Below, one piece after another: positions 8,173 to 17,267 of a DNA stretch of 27,599 bases. The notes beneath the pieces are model-generated. The model had not been told where the DNA came from, did no database searches, and saw only the letters and a program-made list of their open reading frames with translations. Position 1 is the first letter of the stretch; every line of letters begins with the position of its first letter. The translations under genes and the position numbers were made by a program. Origin of the DNA: GCA-2693325 sp964011675 (GTDB lineage: Bacteria; Latescibacterota; UBA2968; UBA8231); the NCBI GenBank assembly GCA_964011675.1, contig CAXGPR010000049.1:1-27599 (forward strand). The letters run 5' to 3'.

Positions 8173-9213
8173 ATGGTATTTTCCGCTAGTGATCACCCAC
8201 ACCGGCGCTACAATCCTTTGAACGGGCAGTGGGTATTGGTATCTCCTCACCGGGCCAAGCGCCCCTGGCAGGGACAACTCGAAGAGGGGCTGCTTCCGGA
8301 GCGACCGCACTATGATCCAACGTGCTACTTGTGTCCGGGCAACGAACGGGTTGGAGGTGTCCGCAATCCGCCATACGATAGCACGTTCGCGTTTGATAAC
8401 GACTTTGCCGCGCTCCTGCCGGATGCGCCCGAACCAGAGCGTGCAGCGCACCCTCTCCTGCGCCGACAGGGCGTCCGCGGGACGTGTCGCGTTTTGTGCT
8501 TTTCTCCGCGCCACGATCTGAGTCTGGCCGAAATGCAAAGAGATGAAATCGTTTCCGTCGTCGATATGTGGGCCGAGCAAACTCGAGATTTAGGACAAAC
8601 ATACCGCTGGATCCAAGTATTTGAAAATAAGGGCGCGGTAATGGGATGTTCCAATCCGCATCCGCATGGACAGGTGTGGGCGCAGGATAGGCTGCCCGAC
8701 GAAGCTATGCGCGAAGACGCTATGCAAGTCGACTACCTGCGCGAGCACGGCATTCCCCTACTGCAGGATTATATCGAGCTTGAACTGCGCGAGAGAGCCC
8801 GTTTAGTCGTAGAAGAAGATCATTGGATTGCCACCGTGCCACCCTGGGCGCTGTGGCCCTTTGAGACGCTGGTTGTCTGTCGCGATCCGGTACAGCGTAT
8901 GGATCAACTCCAGTCCGCGCAGCGCCGTAGCCTCGCCCGTTTGCTCAAGCGTCTGCTCGTGCGATACGATAACTTATTTTCGACATCGTTTCCCTATTCT
9001 ATGGGGTGGCACGGCGCGCCGCACGGTGAAGAGGTTGGGGAACACTGGCGACTCCATGCGCACTTTTATCCGCCGCTGTTGCGCTCGGCCAGCGTTAGGA
9101 AATTTATGGTCGGCTACGAAATGCTAGGAGAGGCTCAGCGCGATATTACGCCAGAGCAGGCCGCGGTTCGCTTGGCCGAACAGTCCGATATCCACTACGC
9201 CGAGACGCGTTAA
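8173..9213 (+). CDS. galT: Galactose-1-phosphate uridylyltransferase
   Basis: 346 residues, the usual length for bacterial GalT (HIT superfamily). It swaps UMP between UDP-glucose and galactose-1-phosphate through a uridylyl-histidine intermediate. The zinc-binding pair CYLC is at 51-54 and the substrate-binding stretch YDSTFAFDNDF at 68-78. The active-site motif GCSNPHPHGQVW (158-169) includes the His-Pro-His with nucleophile His165, and the C-terminal half carries the ATVPPWALWPFET and HAHFYPPLLR segments of the family. A strong GGAGG precedes the start within the end of galE. All key residues are intact, so a working enzyme is expected. Confidence 0.96.
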   Translation: MVFSASDHPHRRYNPLNGQWVLVSPHRAKRPWQGQLEEGLLPERPHYDPTCYLCPGNERVGGVRNPPYDSTFAFDNDFAALLPDAPEPERAAHPLLRRQGVRGTCRVLCFSPRHDLSLAEMQRDEIVSVVDMWAEQTRDLGQTYRWIQVFENKGAVMGCSNPHPHGQVWAQDRLPDEAMREDAMQVDYLREHGIPLLQDYIELELRERARLVVEEDHWIATVPPWALWPFETLVVCRDPVQRMDQLQSAQRRSLARLLKRLLVRYDNLFSTSFPYSMGWHGAPHGEEVGEHWRLHAHFYPPLLRSASVRKFMVGYEMLGEAQRDITPEQAAVRLAEQSDIHYAETR

Positions 9214-9263
9214 ATAAAGTATCCGAGTGCAGGTTTTACGGTGAGAGAAACGAGGGAAATGAA

Positions 9264-10406
9264 ATGACACTGGAACGCGCAGTTGCTGCTTTTGCTAATA
9301 GGTACGACGATTCGCCCGAGTGGGTTGTGCGGGCGCCAGGGCGCGTAAATTTGATTGGCGAACACACGGACTACAACGACGGTTTTGTCATGCCCATGTC
9401 GATAGATCGCGCCGTGTTTATAGCGGGTCGAAACACCGGGGGGGATCTGGTTCGAATTCATTCCGTTGATTTTGGAGAAGAGAGCTCATTTTCACTGAAT
9501 GACGTTGCGGAACTCGCACCGGCCGGAGACGGTTGGTTGGAATACGTAAAGGGCACGGCCTGGGCGCTGGCTGATTCTGGAAGGTCGTTAGCCGGTTGGG
9601 AAGGCGTCCTGCTAGGGGATGTCCCCGTGGGCGCAGGCCTGTCGTCTTCGGCGGCGGTAGAACTGGCGGTGGCCCGGGCTTTTCATCGAGGTGCCGATTG
9701 GTCGTGGGACGCAGCTGCTATGGCTCAGCTATGTCAGCGCGCAGAGAATAGCTGGGTCGGGGTGAACTGCGGTATTATGGACCAGATGATCTCTGCATGC
9801 GGCAAAGATGGGCACGCCCTTTTACTCGACTGTCGATCACTGCAGGGCCAGCACGTGCCGCTGCCGGACGGGGTGGACGTCGTAGTGCTCGATACGAGCA
9901 CGCGCCGCGGCCTAGTGGATTCTGCCTATAACGAACGGCGTGCTCAGTGCGAAGTAGCTGCTTGCTTTTTTTCGGTGGGTGCACTGCGCGACGTCGACGA
10001 AGAGACGTTCGCCAATCGCATGCATGCCCTAGACGAGACCCCGCGCCGTCGCGCCCGTCACGTCATTAGTGAGAATGCGCGCACGGAGAGAGCAGCGGAG
10101 GCGATGAGACAGGGCGATGCGCGCGCGTTGGGCTTGCTGTTAAATGAGAGTCATATGAGTTTACGTGACGATTTTTCCGTGTCGAGCGAAGCGCTTGATG
10201 CGATGGTTGAATGTGCTCAGGATCAAGCTAGTTGCTACGGTGCACGCATGACGGGCGCTGGATTTGGCGGTTGTGCCGTTGCGCTGGTAGATGCGGATCA
10301 TACGGCGTCGTTTGTTGAGGATACCGCGCAGGCCTACAGCACGCGAACCGGACACGATCCGAGCTTATACTTATGCCGGGCGACGGAGGGAGCAGAAGTA
10401 CTCTGA
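9264..10406 (+). CDS. galK: Galactokinase
   Basis: 380 residues of the GHMP kinase family; it phosphorylates galactose at C1 with ATP. The galactokinase signature RAPGRVNLIGEHTDYNDG (23-40), the phosphate-binding DVPVGAGLSSSAA (119-131), the catalytic Asp in GIMDQM (Asp 173) and the C-terminal GARMTGAGFGGCA motif are all present. It is separated from galT by 50 bases that hold a GAGGGAAATGAA ribosome binding site, so it probably belongs to the same operon. Together the three genes give a complete Leloir route from galactose to UDP-glucose and glucose-1-phosphate. No galactose transporter or regulator gene is next to them. Confidence 0.96.
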   Translation: MTLERAVAAFANRYDDSPEWVVRAPGRVNLIGEHTDYNDGFVMPMSIDRAVFIAGRNTGGDLVRIHSVDFGEESSFSLNDVAELAPAGDGWLEYVKGTAWALADSGRSLAGWEGVLLGDVPVGAGLSSSAAVELAVARAFHRGADWSWDAAAMAQLCQRAENSWVGVNCGIMDQMISACGKDGHALLLDCRSLQGQHVPLPDGVDVVVLDTSTRRGLVDSAYNERRAQCEVAACFFSVGALRDVDEETFANRMHALDETPRRRARHVISENARTERAAEAMRQGDARALGLLLNESHMSLRDDFSVSSEALDAMVECAQDQASCYGARMTGAGFGGCAVALVDADHTASFVEDTAQAYSTRTGHDPSLYLCRATEGAEVL

Positions 10407-10426
10407 AATTGAATGATACAGGAGAA

Positions 10427-11092
10427 ATGCTCGCTTATTTACGCGGCTTTGTTTCGGATCGCCGTCGTGCGCGGATAGAAGCCGTTTTGGCGGAACGAAC
10501 GCGTTGGTTAACCGCCGTACTGGAAGATATATATCAGCCGCACAACGCCTCTGCCGTCTTGCGCTCTTGTGAGTGCTTTGGCGTGCAGGACGTGCACATT
10601 ATAGAGAACCGAAACGAGTATAGCCTGAATCCCGGCGTTGATATGGGCGCGTCTCATTGGTTGACGTTACATCGCTATCGCGAAGAGGGTAAAGACAATA
10701 CCACCTCTACGTTGAACGCGCTCAAAGAGCGCGGATATCAGCTGTATGCAACTACGCCTCATCGTGATGACTTACTGCTAGAAGAGGTACCGGTAGATCG
10801 GCCGGTAGCAGTGCTGTTTGGCACGGAAGAGACTGGTCTGAGTGACGGTGCGCTGGCGGCGGCAGATGCCTATGTGCGTATCCCGATGTACGGGTTTACA
10901 GAAAGCTTTAATATTTCAGTTTGCGCCGCGCTCACGCTACGGGAACTCTCGAATAAGATCCGGCAGGAATGTGTGTCTTGGGCACTAAGTGAAGGCGAGA
11001 GAGACGCACTGACGCTCGCGTGGTACCGTCATTCTATTCGCGGCGTTGAGCTGTTAGAAGAGCGTTACTGGAAGGAATACGCCGGGCGCTAA
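10427..11092 (+). CDS. trmH: SpoU/TrmH family RNA 2'-O-methyltransferase
   Basis: 221 residues from ATG 10427, where homologues of the Bacteroidetes TrmH type begin (an acidic lead, then LAYLRGF). The frame opens upstream to ATG 10373 inside galK, and TTG 10409 is also possible; a GGAG only 2 bases before 10427 leaves the start uncertain. SPOUT motifs are clear: LEDIYQPHNASAVLRSCE (motif 1, with Asn and Arg), VLFGTEETGLS (motif 2, the SAM-binding knot) and IPMYGFTESFNISVCAALTL (motif 3). The usual role is Gm18 methylation of tRNA by S-adenosylmethionine. It is probably translated with galK, but a functional tie to galactose use is not evident. Confidence 0.88.
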   Translation: MLAYLRGFVSDRRRARIEAVLAERTRWLTAVLEDIYQPHNASAVLRSCECFGVQDVHIIENRNEYSLNPGVDMGASHWLTLHRYREEGKDNTTSTLNALKERGYQLYATTPHRDDLLLEEVPVDRPVAVLFGTEETGLSDGALAAADAYVRIPMYGFTESFNISVCAALTLRELSNKIRQECVSWALSEGERDALTLAWYRHSIRGVELLEERYWKEYAGR

Positions 11093-11183
11093 ATGTGGAT
11101 ATGGGGGCATGCGTGGAGGAAATAGATGCGCGTATCGCTCCATCGGATAGAGTAACCTGTTGGAAAAAAGAGAAGCTTTAAGT

Positions 11184-11559
11184 ATGGTGGCAAAGATCGC
11201 AGGTATTGGACCGGTAGTCTGGGAAGCGGTATTGGCTTTTGCTCTAATTGTTCCCGTGCTGGGCAGTCTCTTTGCCGCTGTTTTCTTAGCGGTTGACTGG
11301 CTTGATTGCTGCCGGTTTGTTGTATGTGGGGTTGCGCTGGGTGCGCGGAGAAGGCACGCTGGGAAAGTTTCTAGGTATGCTGTGCATACTCGCCGGTCTT
11401 GCGGTTGGATTTGAAGTCCTGTTGAGCGCCGTTATTGGATTTTTTGGCGATCTTCTGCTCGCCGTAAAAATCTTGGTCGTTTGTGCCATGTGCTACATCT
11501 GCTGGAAATGGTTTCTGCAGTGTATTTTTAGTTTCCTGCTGAGGCGCATGCAGCCATAG
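11184..11559 (+). pseudogene. Small hydrophobic membrane protein, probably split by one frameshift
   Basis: From ATG 11184 one frame reads MVAKIAGIGPVVWEAVLAFA and on through hydrophobic LGSLFAAVFLA, then turns charged and unlikely. Near 11288-11293 a second frame takes over with TGLIAAGLLYVGLRW and continues through three more hydrophobic stretches to 11559. Removing one G from the GG at 11291-11292 would give a single product of about 124 residues with four or five membrane segments. I do not recognise the family. It could also be two overlapping small genes (11184-11414 and 11293-11559, the latter from a TTG). Coding status rests only on the hydrophobic pattern. Confidence 0.45.
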
Positions 11560-11572
11560 GCTCGTATATGTT

Positions 11573-12322
11573 CTATAACTTGCCTTCTCGTTCCCATTCG
11601 GCATAGAGTTGCTGTCGGTACGTCTCCGCTCGTTCGGCATCCTCGTGCGCTCGTTCGGAAAAATAGACGAAGCCAAGAGCGCGGCGCGTGCGCGGACTCG
11701 CATTGGCATCGGCGCGGTGTATCGTTAGACAGTGGTGTGCGATCAGGTCGCCTGGCTCCATGCAAACTGGTATTTCCACGGCTCGGTCTTCTGCACCAAA
11801 ATCGCTAATACCCTGCGAAAACCCGAGGATTGAAGTGCGCTGGTGCGGCCGCATGCCGCTTCGGTGGGATCTCGGTATATAGCGCACGCAGCCATTTCTC
11901 TCGTCTACGTAATCCTGAGACAACCAGAGCGTCAGGGCTTCGTTGGGTTCCAGCATAAAGTAAAACCCATCCTGATGCGGGGGTGTTTCCCTACCTACAC
12001 TCGGCAGTTTATTAAACCACTGCATGTTCTTACCCCGAACGGGTCCCTCCATAAGAGACGAACACAGAGACATCATACGCTCCCCGTAATATAGGGTGCG
12101 AAAAAAGTCATCGTAATCGCACATATTCTGTAGGCGCATAAGCGTGGAGCGATCGGTCGTATCCTCGTAAAATCCGGCGGTTTCGGGAAGTCCGGGCAAA
12201 ACGTCCGCTATATAGCGTTCAAGCTCCTGATCGATGTGTTCTACTTCATCTGAGTGCATAAAGCCGCGCAGCACGGTAAACCCGTTCTGATCAAACTCTC
12301 GCTTAGCCGTCAATAAATCCAT
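11573..12322 (-). CDS. Phytanoyl-CoA dioxygenase (PhyH) family protein
   Basis: 249 residues. PhyH proteins are Fe(II)/2-oxoglutarate-dependent oxygenases. The double-stranded beta-helix metal triad is readable as HQD (His 116, Asp 118) and IHRAD (His 202). A downstream Arg (about 211-213) is suited to binding 2-oxoglutarate. The N-terminus (AKREFDQNGFTVLRGFMHSDEV) is typical of the family. The product is soluble with no signal peptide. A strong AGGAGGAGA ribosome binding site precedes the start, and the gene lies 36 bases after the dehydrogenase on the same strand, so it is probably its operon partner. The substrate cannot be told; relatives hydroxylate many small molecules, not only phytanoyl-CoA. 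Confidence 0.88.
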   Translation of the reverse strand: MDLLTAKREFDQNGFTVLRGFMHSDEVEHIDQELERYIADVLPGLPETAGFYEDTTDRSTLMRLQNMCDYDDFFRTLYYGERMMSLCSSLMEGPVRGKNMQWFNKLPSVGRETPPHQDGFYFMLEPNEALTLWLSQDYVDERNGCVRYIPRSHRSGMRPHQRTSILGFSQGISDFGAEDRAVEIPVCMEPGDLIAHHCLTIHRADANASPRTRRALGFVYFSERAHEDAERAETYRQQLYAEWEREGKL

Positions 12323-12358
12323 AAGGCATCTCCTCCTGCGCCCGTTTTACGTTTCTGA

Positions 12359-14842
12359 CTACCTGAGTAGCGTCATGCGGCGGACCTGGGTTTGTTCGCC
12401 GCGCTCGAGGCGATAGAAATACAGGCCACTAGCCGCGGCTTGGCCGCCGTCGCGTAGGCCGTCCCATTGAGCTGTATGCGTGCCGACTGTGCCCCAATTC
12501 GTGACGAGCTTGCGCACCCGCTGACCGAGCGCGTTGTAAACTACAAGCGAAAAAGGGCCCTCCTCTGAGAGCGTATAACGAATGCGCGTGCTAGCATTAA
12601 ATGGGTTAGGATAGTTTTGCTGTAGCAAGAAGTCGTCTGAAACGGTTTCTGCCGGGCTTACGGCCGTTGCGCTCCATTCGGTAATCCACTGTTCCACTAG
12701 TGCCGTTCCCCGTGCATCGACGCGAAGCGAGGCCAGCGGTGGCATGCGGTCGTTGCCGAGCGTGCGCATGCGGGCAAGTAGCGTCGACTGTTGGGAGTTT
12801 CCTGGCGCGATGCGGCGCGGTTTGGCTATTCCTAAGTCGCCATATAGAGCCGCTACGTCAACTAGGCCGGTCTGTTCCAGCGGAGTTTGAAAGCGCATAT
12901 CCATCGATCCGCGTCCGGTGCCTGCTGGTTGGTGACAAGATGCGCAGTTGGTCGCTAAATAAGCGCGTGCGCGCGCGGCGATGGGCACGCGCGTATCGTC
13001 GTAGCGGGGCAGGCGAGATAGGTCCTCGGTAGCGGATTGTATAGGATGATTGAAGAGACCGATGTGGTCCAACGTGCGGAGCTGGTTGTCGGTAGCTTCT
13101 GCGTAGGCATGTGGGCCGTTGAGCTGCTCCGTGCGAACTCCTAGTACATAGCCGCTTTGCGGGGTGTGACAGGTCAGGCATTCGGCGCGACTGGGAAAAT
13201 AATGCGTGCGCTCTTGGCCGTCGACTAAATAGGTGCGCGTAGCGCTCCCCGTTAAGAGCGTCGCATCGTCGCCATCCCACATGTAGCTGTAGCCATCCCA
13301 CGCTTCGCCCTGAGGACGTTTTACCATAAAACGCGTTTCAACGAGCTGGTTTCCGAGGTAGAAGCTCTTTACCAATACGCTGCGTGCGGGGAACGCCCAG
13401 TTTCCGTTTGAAGAAAAGTCGATTCGTTCTGCGCCGGGCAGCGCGATAAATCTCTCCTTTGTGGCTCCATCCGACCAGAATGGCGCATTCACCGAATAGG
13501 GTATTACGCCGGGTGCGATACGGCGGGCTGCGATGTCTGTGTATAGACCAACGGCAGAGAGCTTAGTGGGTATATTACCGGGTGGCTCCACGCCGTCTTT
13601 TTCTACGAGGCGGTAAATCGTTCCGTCAAACCCGACCACATACACTTCGCCTTGCTCGTTTTCGCCAAAGCTGGCGATGGGAGAAGGGCTCAGTGCCAAC
13701 AGCCTGTTTTCAACCTGTCCGTCGGGCCGGCGACGCAGGCCCCAGACCTGCTTGTTGACAAAGTCTCCGTAGAGATAGGTGCCCTGTAGCCGAACGAGTC
13801 GAGGACCGCGATATACGTAGCCGCCGGTTACGGAGCGTCCGACGGAATGGTCGTACTCGTATGCGGGGAGGACGAGGTTGCTGGAATCACACGCGTCGGG
13901 TGGGTCAAAGCATTGGGTCCCTTCCATGGTGTTCCAGCCGTAGTTGCCGCCGCGCTCAATTAGATTGACTTCTTCCCAATCGCTTTGGCCAACGTCGCCG
14001 GCCCACAGTTGGCCGGTCAGGCGGTCTATGCTGAAGCGCCAGGGGTTGCGCAATCCCCAAGCCCATATCTCGCGTCGTTGTCCCTGCGATCCGTCAAAGG
14101 GATTGTCGTAGGGAATTGCATAGGCCAATTCGCCTTCCCGCCGATCGACGTCTATGCGCAGTATTGAACCGAGTAGGGTCGTGGGATCTTGGCCGTTGTT
14201 AAAAACGTCATTCGAACCCCCGCCGTCGCCTAGGCCGATGTAAAGATGGCCGTCGAGGCCAAAAGCTATTTGGCCTCCATTGTGGTTGCCAGCGGGTTGG
14301 TGGACATCGAGCAGGACGCGCTCGCTGGTCGGATCGCCGCGCAGTGGATCGCCCGCGCGTACGCCGAACTCAGCGACCCGCGTGATGAGGTCGCCTGTGG
14401 TGTAAAAGATGTAAAAGAGTCCGTTTTTACGGTGGCGCGGATGGAAGGCGATACTGAGCAGTCCCGTTTCGTTGGAGGGCGTGCGCACGCGATCGCGGAG
14501 ATCGATAAAGACGCTTGTCTGCGCGGGGTTGTTTTCTAAAAATGCGCGCACAACGCCGCTACGTTCAACCACAAAGAGCCTGTTAGAACCGTCGCCAGCA
14601 TGCGTTAGATATAGAGATGAAGAAAAGCGCAGGTCGGTGAATACGCGCTCTAGTTCCATCTCTCCTAGAGCATAACCGGGACTGTCTAATAGCAGCGTTG
14701 TGTTAAGTTGGCGCTCGGTTAAGCCGTAGGGCGCTTCTTGAGATGAAAGTGTGCCCGATGCCAAACAGACCAGCAAAAACGAGAGCGCCCGCCCGTTTGT
14801 CTTCAGCGTATTCACTGTATTTAAACGGCGTCTATGGATCAT
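12359..14842 (-). CDS. Secreted PQQ-type sugar dehydrogenase fused to a diheme cytochrome module and T9SS sorting domain
   Basis: 827 residues with three parts. A cleavable signal peptide (hydrophobic SFLLVCLASG at 21-30) precedes a glucose/sorbosone dehydrogenase beta-propeller (about 65-415: HAGDGSNRLFVVE, NHNGGQIAFGLDGHLYIGLG, WAWGLRNPWRFSID, GGNYGWNTMEG). Next is an SO2930-like cytochrome region (about 425-725) with two CxxCH heme sites, CLTCH (555-559) and CASCH (633-637), and later methionines such as RMPPLA. Last is a type A T9SS sorting domain (about 740-827: NYPNPFNAST, YNALGQRVRKL, ASGLYFYRL). It should be exported and held on or released from the cell surface, oxidising a sugar or alcohol and passing electrons to its own hemes. 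Its ATG overlaps the upstream gene by 11 bases. Confidence 0.92.
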   Translation of the reverse strand: MIHRRRLNTVNTLKTNGRALSFLLVCLASGTLSSQEAPYGLTERQLNTTLLLDSPGYALGEMELERVFTDLRFSSSLYLTHAGDGSNRLFVVERSGVVRAFLENNPAQTSVFIDLRDRVRTPSNETGLLSIAFHPRHRKNGLFYIFYTTGDLITRVAEFGVRAGDPLRGDPTSERVLLDVHQPAGNHNGGQIAFGLDGHLYIGLGDGGGSNDVFNNGQDPTTLLGSILRIDVDRREGELAYAIPYDNPFDGSQGQRREIWAWGLRNPWRFSIDRLTGQLWAGDVGQSDWEEVNLIERGGNYGWNTMEGTQCFDPPDACDSSNLVLPAYEYDHSVGRSVTGGYVYRGPRLVRLQGTYLYGDFVNKQVWGLRRRPDGQVENRLLALSPSPIASFGENEQGEVYVVGFDGTIYRLVEKDGVEPPGNIPTKLSAVGLYTDIAARRIAPGVIPYSVNAPFWSDGATKERFIALPGAERIDFSSNGNWAFPARSVLVKSFYLGNQLVETRFMVKRPQGEAWDGYSYMWDGDDATLLTGSATRTYLVDGQERTHYFPSRAECLTCHTPQSGYVLGVRTEQLNGPHAYAEATDNQLRTLDHIGLFNHPIQSATEDLSRLPRYDDTRVPIAARARAYLATNCASCHQPAGTGRGSMDMRFQTPLEQTGLVDVAALYGDLGIAKPRRIAPGNSQQSTLLARMRTLGNDRMPPLASLRVDARGTALVEQWITEWSATAVSPAETVSDDFLLQQNYPNPFNASTRIRYTLSEEGPFSLVVYNALGQRVRKLVTNWGTVGTHTAQWDGLRDGGQAAASGLYFYRLERGEQTQVRRMTLLR

Positions 14843-15893
14843 ATTGTACTACCGTATCATCACCTTTTATTCTGCGCAAAAATCGGGACAGCCGTTCACC
14901 AGAAAGCACGATGTTGGGCGTTTGCTGTGTAAAGTCGATCATTTGACTGGGATTATCCGGATTGCGCAGCAGGCGGAAAGAAAAGATGTAGTCCCCCTCG
15001 GCGTCTAGCCAGAGATCGGATCGGCCAAAGCGCAAATCGTGATAAAACACATCGCCGTTTTTTATTGCTGCGCGATAATAGCCGCGTGAAAACCAGTGTA
15101 GCCTGCGCAGCGGTCGGTCTGCTTGATACGGTTTGATTAGCGCCGCGTTTTTTTCTACTCGGCGAAAGCGGACTGGCGGTCCGGCATCAAAAAGAGAGTA
15201 AAGTCCAACGTGGAGCGCGTTTTCGGACTCTGCGATGCCCATCCACAGGATGTTGTTTAGCGGAGTGGGCGTCGCAAAGAGGCGTTGGTAAGATATATTG
15301 TTTTGCGCTAGCCCCTCGGCAAAATGAGTGCGGACATGGAGTGCGTTGGCTGCGGTTAGGAGCAGATAGGACGAACTGATGATCAGCCCCGCAGCGTTGA
15401 GTCGGCGTCGGGCGCGAGCGCCGGGCGGATGGCGAAGTGCCATGAGGAGACAGGCAAGTAGGGGAAGGGTATACAGCGGATCGATAATAAAAATCGTTGA
15501 AAAGGCAACAGGGTAGTCGCTAAGAGGGTTAAATAGCTGAGTGCCGTACAGCGTGAAGGCGTCGAGTAGTGCATGGGTGAGTAAACACCAGAACCAAAGC
15601 TTGCTCCAGTCACACCAGTTGACATCTCGTCCGGCGTGGATGACAGCCGTTAGGCGTCCTAAAACTAGGCAACCCAAAGCGGCAAAAACAAAGGAGTGGG
15701 ACAGGCCGCGATGTATGCCAAGCTGAGTTGTCTCGCTCGTAAAAACGCCCAACAGCACGTCTAAGTCGGGCGTCATACCGGCGACAGAGCCCCAAAGTGC
15801 TGCCCGCCGCTTGGCTCGCCGTCCAAGTACAGCTTCGCCAACGGCAGCGCCTAGAGTTAGCTGGGTCACGGTATCTATGAGAAAAACCCTCAA
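14832..15893 (-). CDS. YdjM/DUF457-type membrane-bound metal-dependent hydrolase
   Basis: 353 residues with a TTG at 15893 as first possible start. The family normally begins at the segment equivalent to IDTVTQLTLGAAVGEAVLG, so initiation near 15878 at a non-standard codon cannot be excluded; a GAGGG lies just before it. The N-terminal half holds the DUF457 motifs GSVAGMTPDLDVLLG and IHRGLSHS, with THALLDAFT further on, whose His and Asp residues are thought to bind metal, among four or five membrane helices. The C-terminal ~170 residues are soluble-looking. Family members are inner-membrane proteins of uncertain function, some controlled by LexA. It is the first gene of the run leading to the sugar dehydrogenase, overlapping it by 11 bases, so translational coupling is likely. 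Confidence 0.85.
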   Translation of the reverse strand: MRVFLIDTVTQLTLGAAVGEAVLGRRAKRRAALWGSVAGMTPDLDVLLGVFTSETTQLGIHRGLSHSFVFAALGCLVLGRLTAVIHAGRDVNWCDWSKLWFWCLLTHALLDAFTLYGTQLFNPLSDYPVAFSTIFIIDPLYTLPLLACLLMALRHPPGARARRRLNAAGLIISSSYLLLTAANALHVRTHFAEGLAQNNISYQRLFATPTPLNNILWMGIAESENALHVGLYSLFDAGPPVRFRRVEKNAALIKPYQADRPLRRLHWFSRGYYRAAIKNGDVFYHDLRFGRSDLWLDAEGDYIFSFRLLRNPDNPSQMIDFTQQTPNIVLSGERLSRFLRRIKGDDTVVQYDP

Positions 15894-16010
15894 GTATAAA
15901 GTGTATTCTGACAGAGAAGAATATAAGCCTTGTTGGCGCGGGTGCTAAGCGGTCTGTGGTTGGGCTGCTTGACACGAAACTAAAGGGTAAAGATTATTGG
16001 GCGACCGCAT

Positions 16011-16024
16011 CGCGTAAATACGCG
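16011..16024. repeat. 14-bp dyad upstream of the aminotransferase gene
   Basis: CGCGTA-AA-TACGCG is a perfect inverted repeat in the 272-base gap (15894-16165) between two divergent genes. The rest of the gap contains no convincing ORF or RNA that I can see; an AT-rich, -10-like TATATAAAA is at 16121-16129. The dyad could be an operator or chance. Confidence 0.25.
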
Positions 16025-16165
16025 CGTATCGATTTTTGTGGCGACACCGTGCGTAAAGTAAGATTTGCACCCGTGCGAACTCTTAAGGCATGGGAGTTTT
16101 TCGCCGCAGTCAAATTCAATTATATAAAAATTACAGAGATCTGGGTGAAAAACTAGGATAAATCG

Positions 16166-17266
16166 ATGCAAAACCGCTGGCCTTTTTCACGCGTTGTCGA
16201 TGCGTTACCCCCTTCGGTGCCCTTTGTACCGCCCGAAGCACTGGAACGGCGTATAGGCCGCGCACTGCGTCTGCGCGTTGGCGCTAACGAAAGCAATTTT
16301 GGAGCATCTCCTCGCGCACTCGCTGCAATGCGCGAGGCGGCCGATGACGTGCACTGGTACGGCGACCCTGAAGGGCATGCACTGCGCCAAGCGTTGGCGA
16401 ATAAACATGGAGTGGACAGCAGCGAAGTCGCGTTGGGTAGTGGAATTGATGAACTTCTGGGTCTTTTCGTGCGGCTCTTTGTCAATCCCGGAGATCCCGT
16501 CGTTACCTCGTTGGGCGCTTACCCCACTTTCAACTATCACGTCGACGGCTATGGGGGGGGCCTGCACTGCGTACCTTATAAAGATGACTGCGAGGATCTA
16601 CAAGGGCTGGAGGAAATGGCTCGCAGACAGGAGCCCAAGCTCGTTTATGTTGTCAACCCTGACAATCCAATGGGCACGTGGCATCAGAGCGAAGCACTCG
16701 CCGCGCTTGCCGCGAACCTGCCCGAGCAGAGCTTATTGCTCCTAGACGAAGCCTACGCCGACTTTGCCCCTCAAGAGGCCTTACTCAGGCCCGACGTCAA
16801 CGGGGCGTGCATCGTGCACCTGCGTACTTTTTCAAAGGCTCATGGAATGGCTGGAGCACGCATTGGCTACGCCATAGCGCCGCGGGCACTCGTAGAGGGA
16901 CTCGACAAGATACGAAACCACTTTGGCATTAATCGGGTTGCCCTCGCCGGCGCGCTTGCCTCGCTTGAAGACGGCGAGTACGTGCGCTCGGTGGTTGCAC
17001 AAGTGGAGCAGGGAAAGAGAGAATATGCTCGCTTAGCCTGTTCTCTTGGGACGCGGATTGTTCCCTCTGCAACAAACTTTGTCGCACTCGATGCGGGTAG
17101 CGGCACGCGCGCGCGCGCGCTGGTGGCGGCGCTGTTAGACAGAGGAATCTTTGTGCGCATGCCGTCTGTTTCCCCTTTGGATCGCTGTATCCGCATAACG
17201 GTGGGGCCTGCGCCGGAGCGCGCACTATTGGCAGAAGAGTTGCAAACTGTATGGAAAGAGGTGTGA
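16166..17266 (+). CDS. hisC: Histidinol-phosphate aminotransferase-type PLP enzyme
   Basis: 366 residues of the fold type I, class I/II aminotransferases, in the HisC group by its motifs: LRVGANESNFGASP (the ANE substrate/phosphate region, 37-50), YGDPEGHALRQALA (65-77), NPDNPMGT (164-171, Asn to PLP), LLDEAYADF (192-200, Asp 194 to the pyridine nitrogen), TFSKAHGMAGARIGY (PLP-binding Lys 224) and a C-terminal RITVGP. The reaction would be imidazole-acetol phosphate plus glutamate to histidinol phosphate. No other his genes are nearby, so a related role with another substrate, such as an aromatic amino acid, is possible. AGGA about 8 bases before ATG 16166 supports the start. It is separated by one base from the next gene. 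Confidence 0.85.
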   Translation: MQNRWPFSRVVDALPPSVPFVPPEALERRIGRALRLRVGANESNFGASPRALAAMREAADDVHWYGDPEGHALRQALANKHGVDSSEVALGSGIDELLGLFVRLFVNPGDPVVTSLGAYPTFNYHVDGYGGGLHCVPYKDDCEDLQGLEEMARRQEPKLVYVVNPDNPMGTWHQSEALAALAANLPEQSLLLLDEAYADFAPQEALLRPDVNGACIVHLRTFSKAHGMAGARIGYAIAPRALVEGLDKIRNHFGINRVALAGALASLEDGEYVRSVVAQVEQGKREYARLACSLGTRIVPSATNFVALDAGSGTRARALVAALLDRGIFVRMPSVSPLDRCIRITVGPAPERALLAEELQTVWKEV

Positions 17267-17267
17267 C

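Noticed and set aside
12858..13301. 147-codon frame inside the dehydrogenase gene
   Set aside because: It is an alternative frame of a strongly supported 827-residue gene and has Arg/His/Ser-rich shadow composition.
17104..17118. Alternating CG run in the aminotransferase gene, a possible Z-DNA or slippage site
   Set aside because: It encodes a normal Thr-Arg-Ala-Arg-Ala stretch in a conserved, intact protein; short and explained by coding of Arg/Ala.
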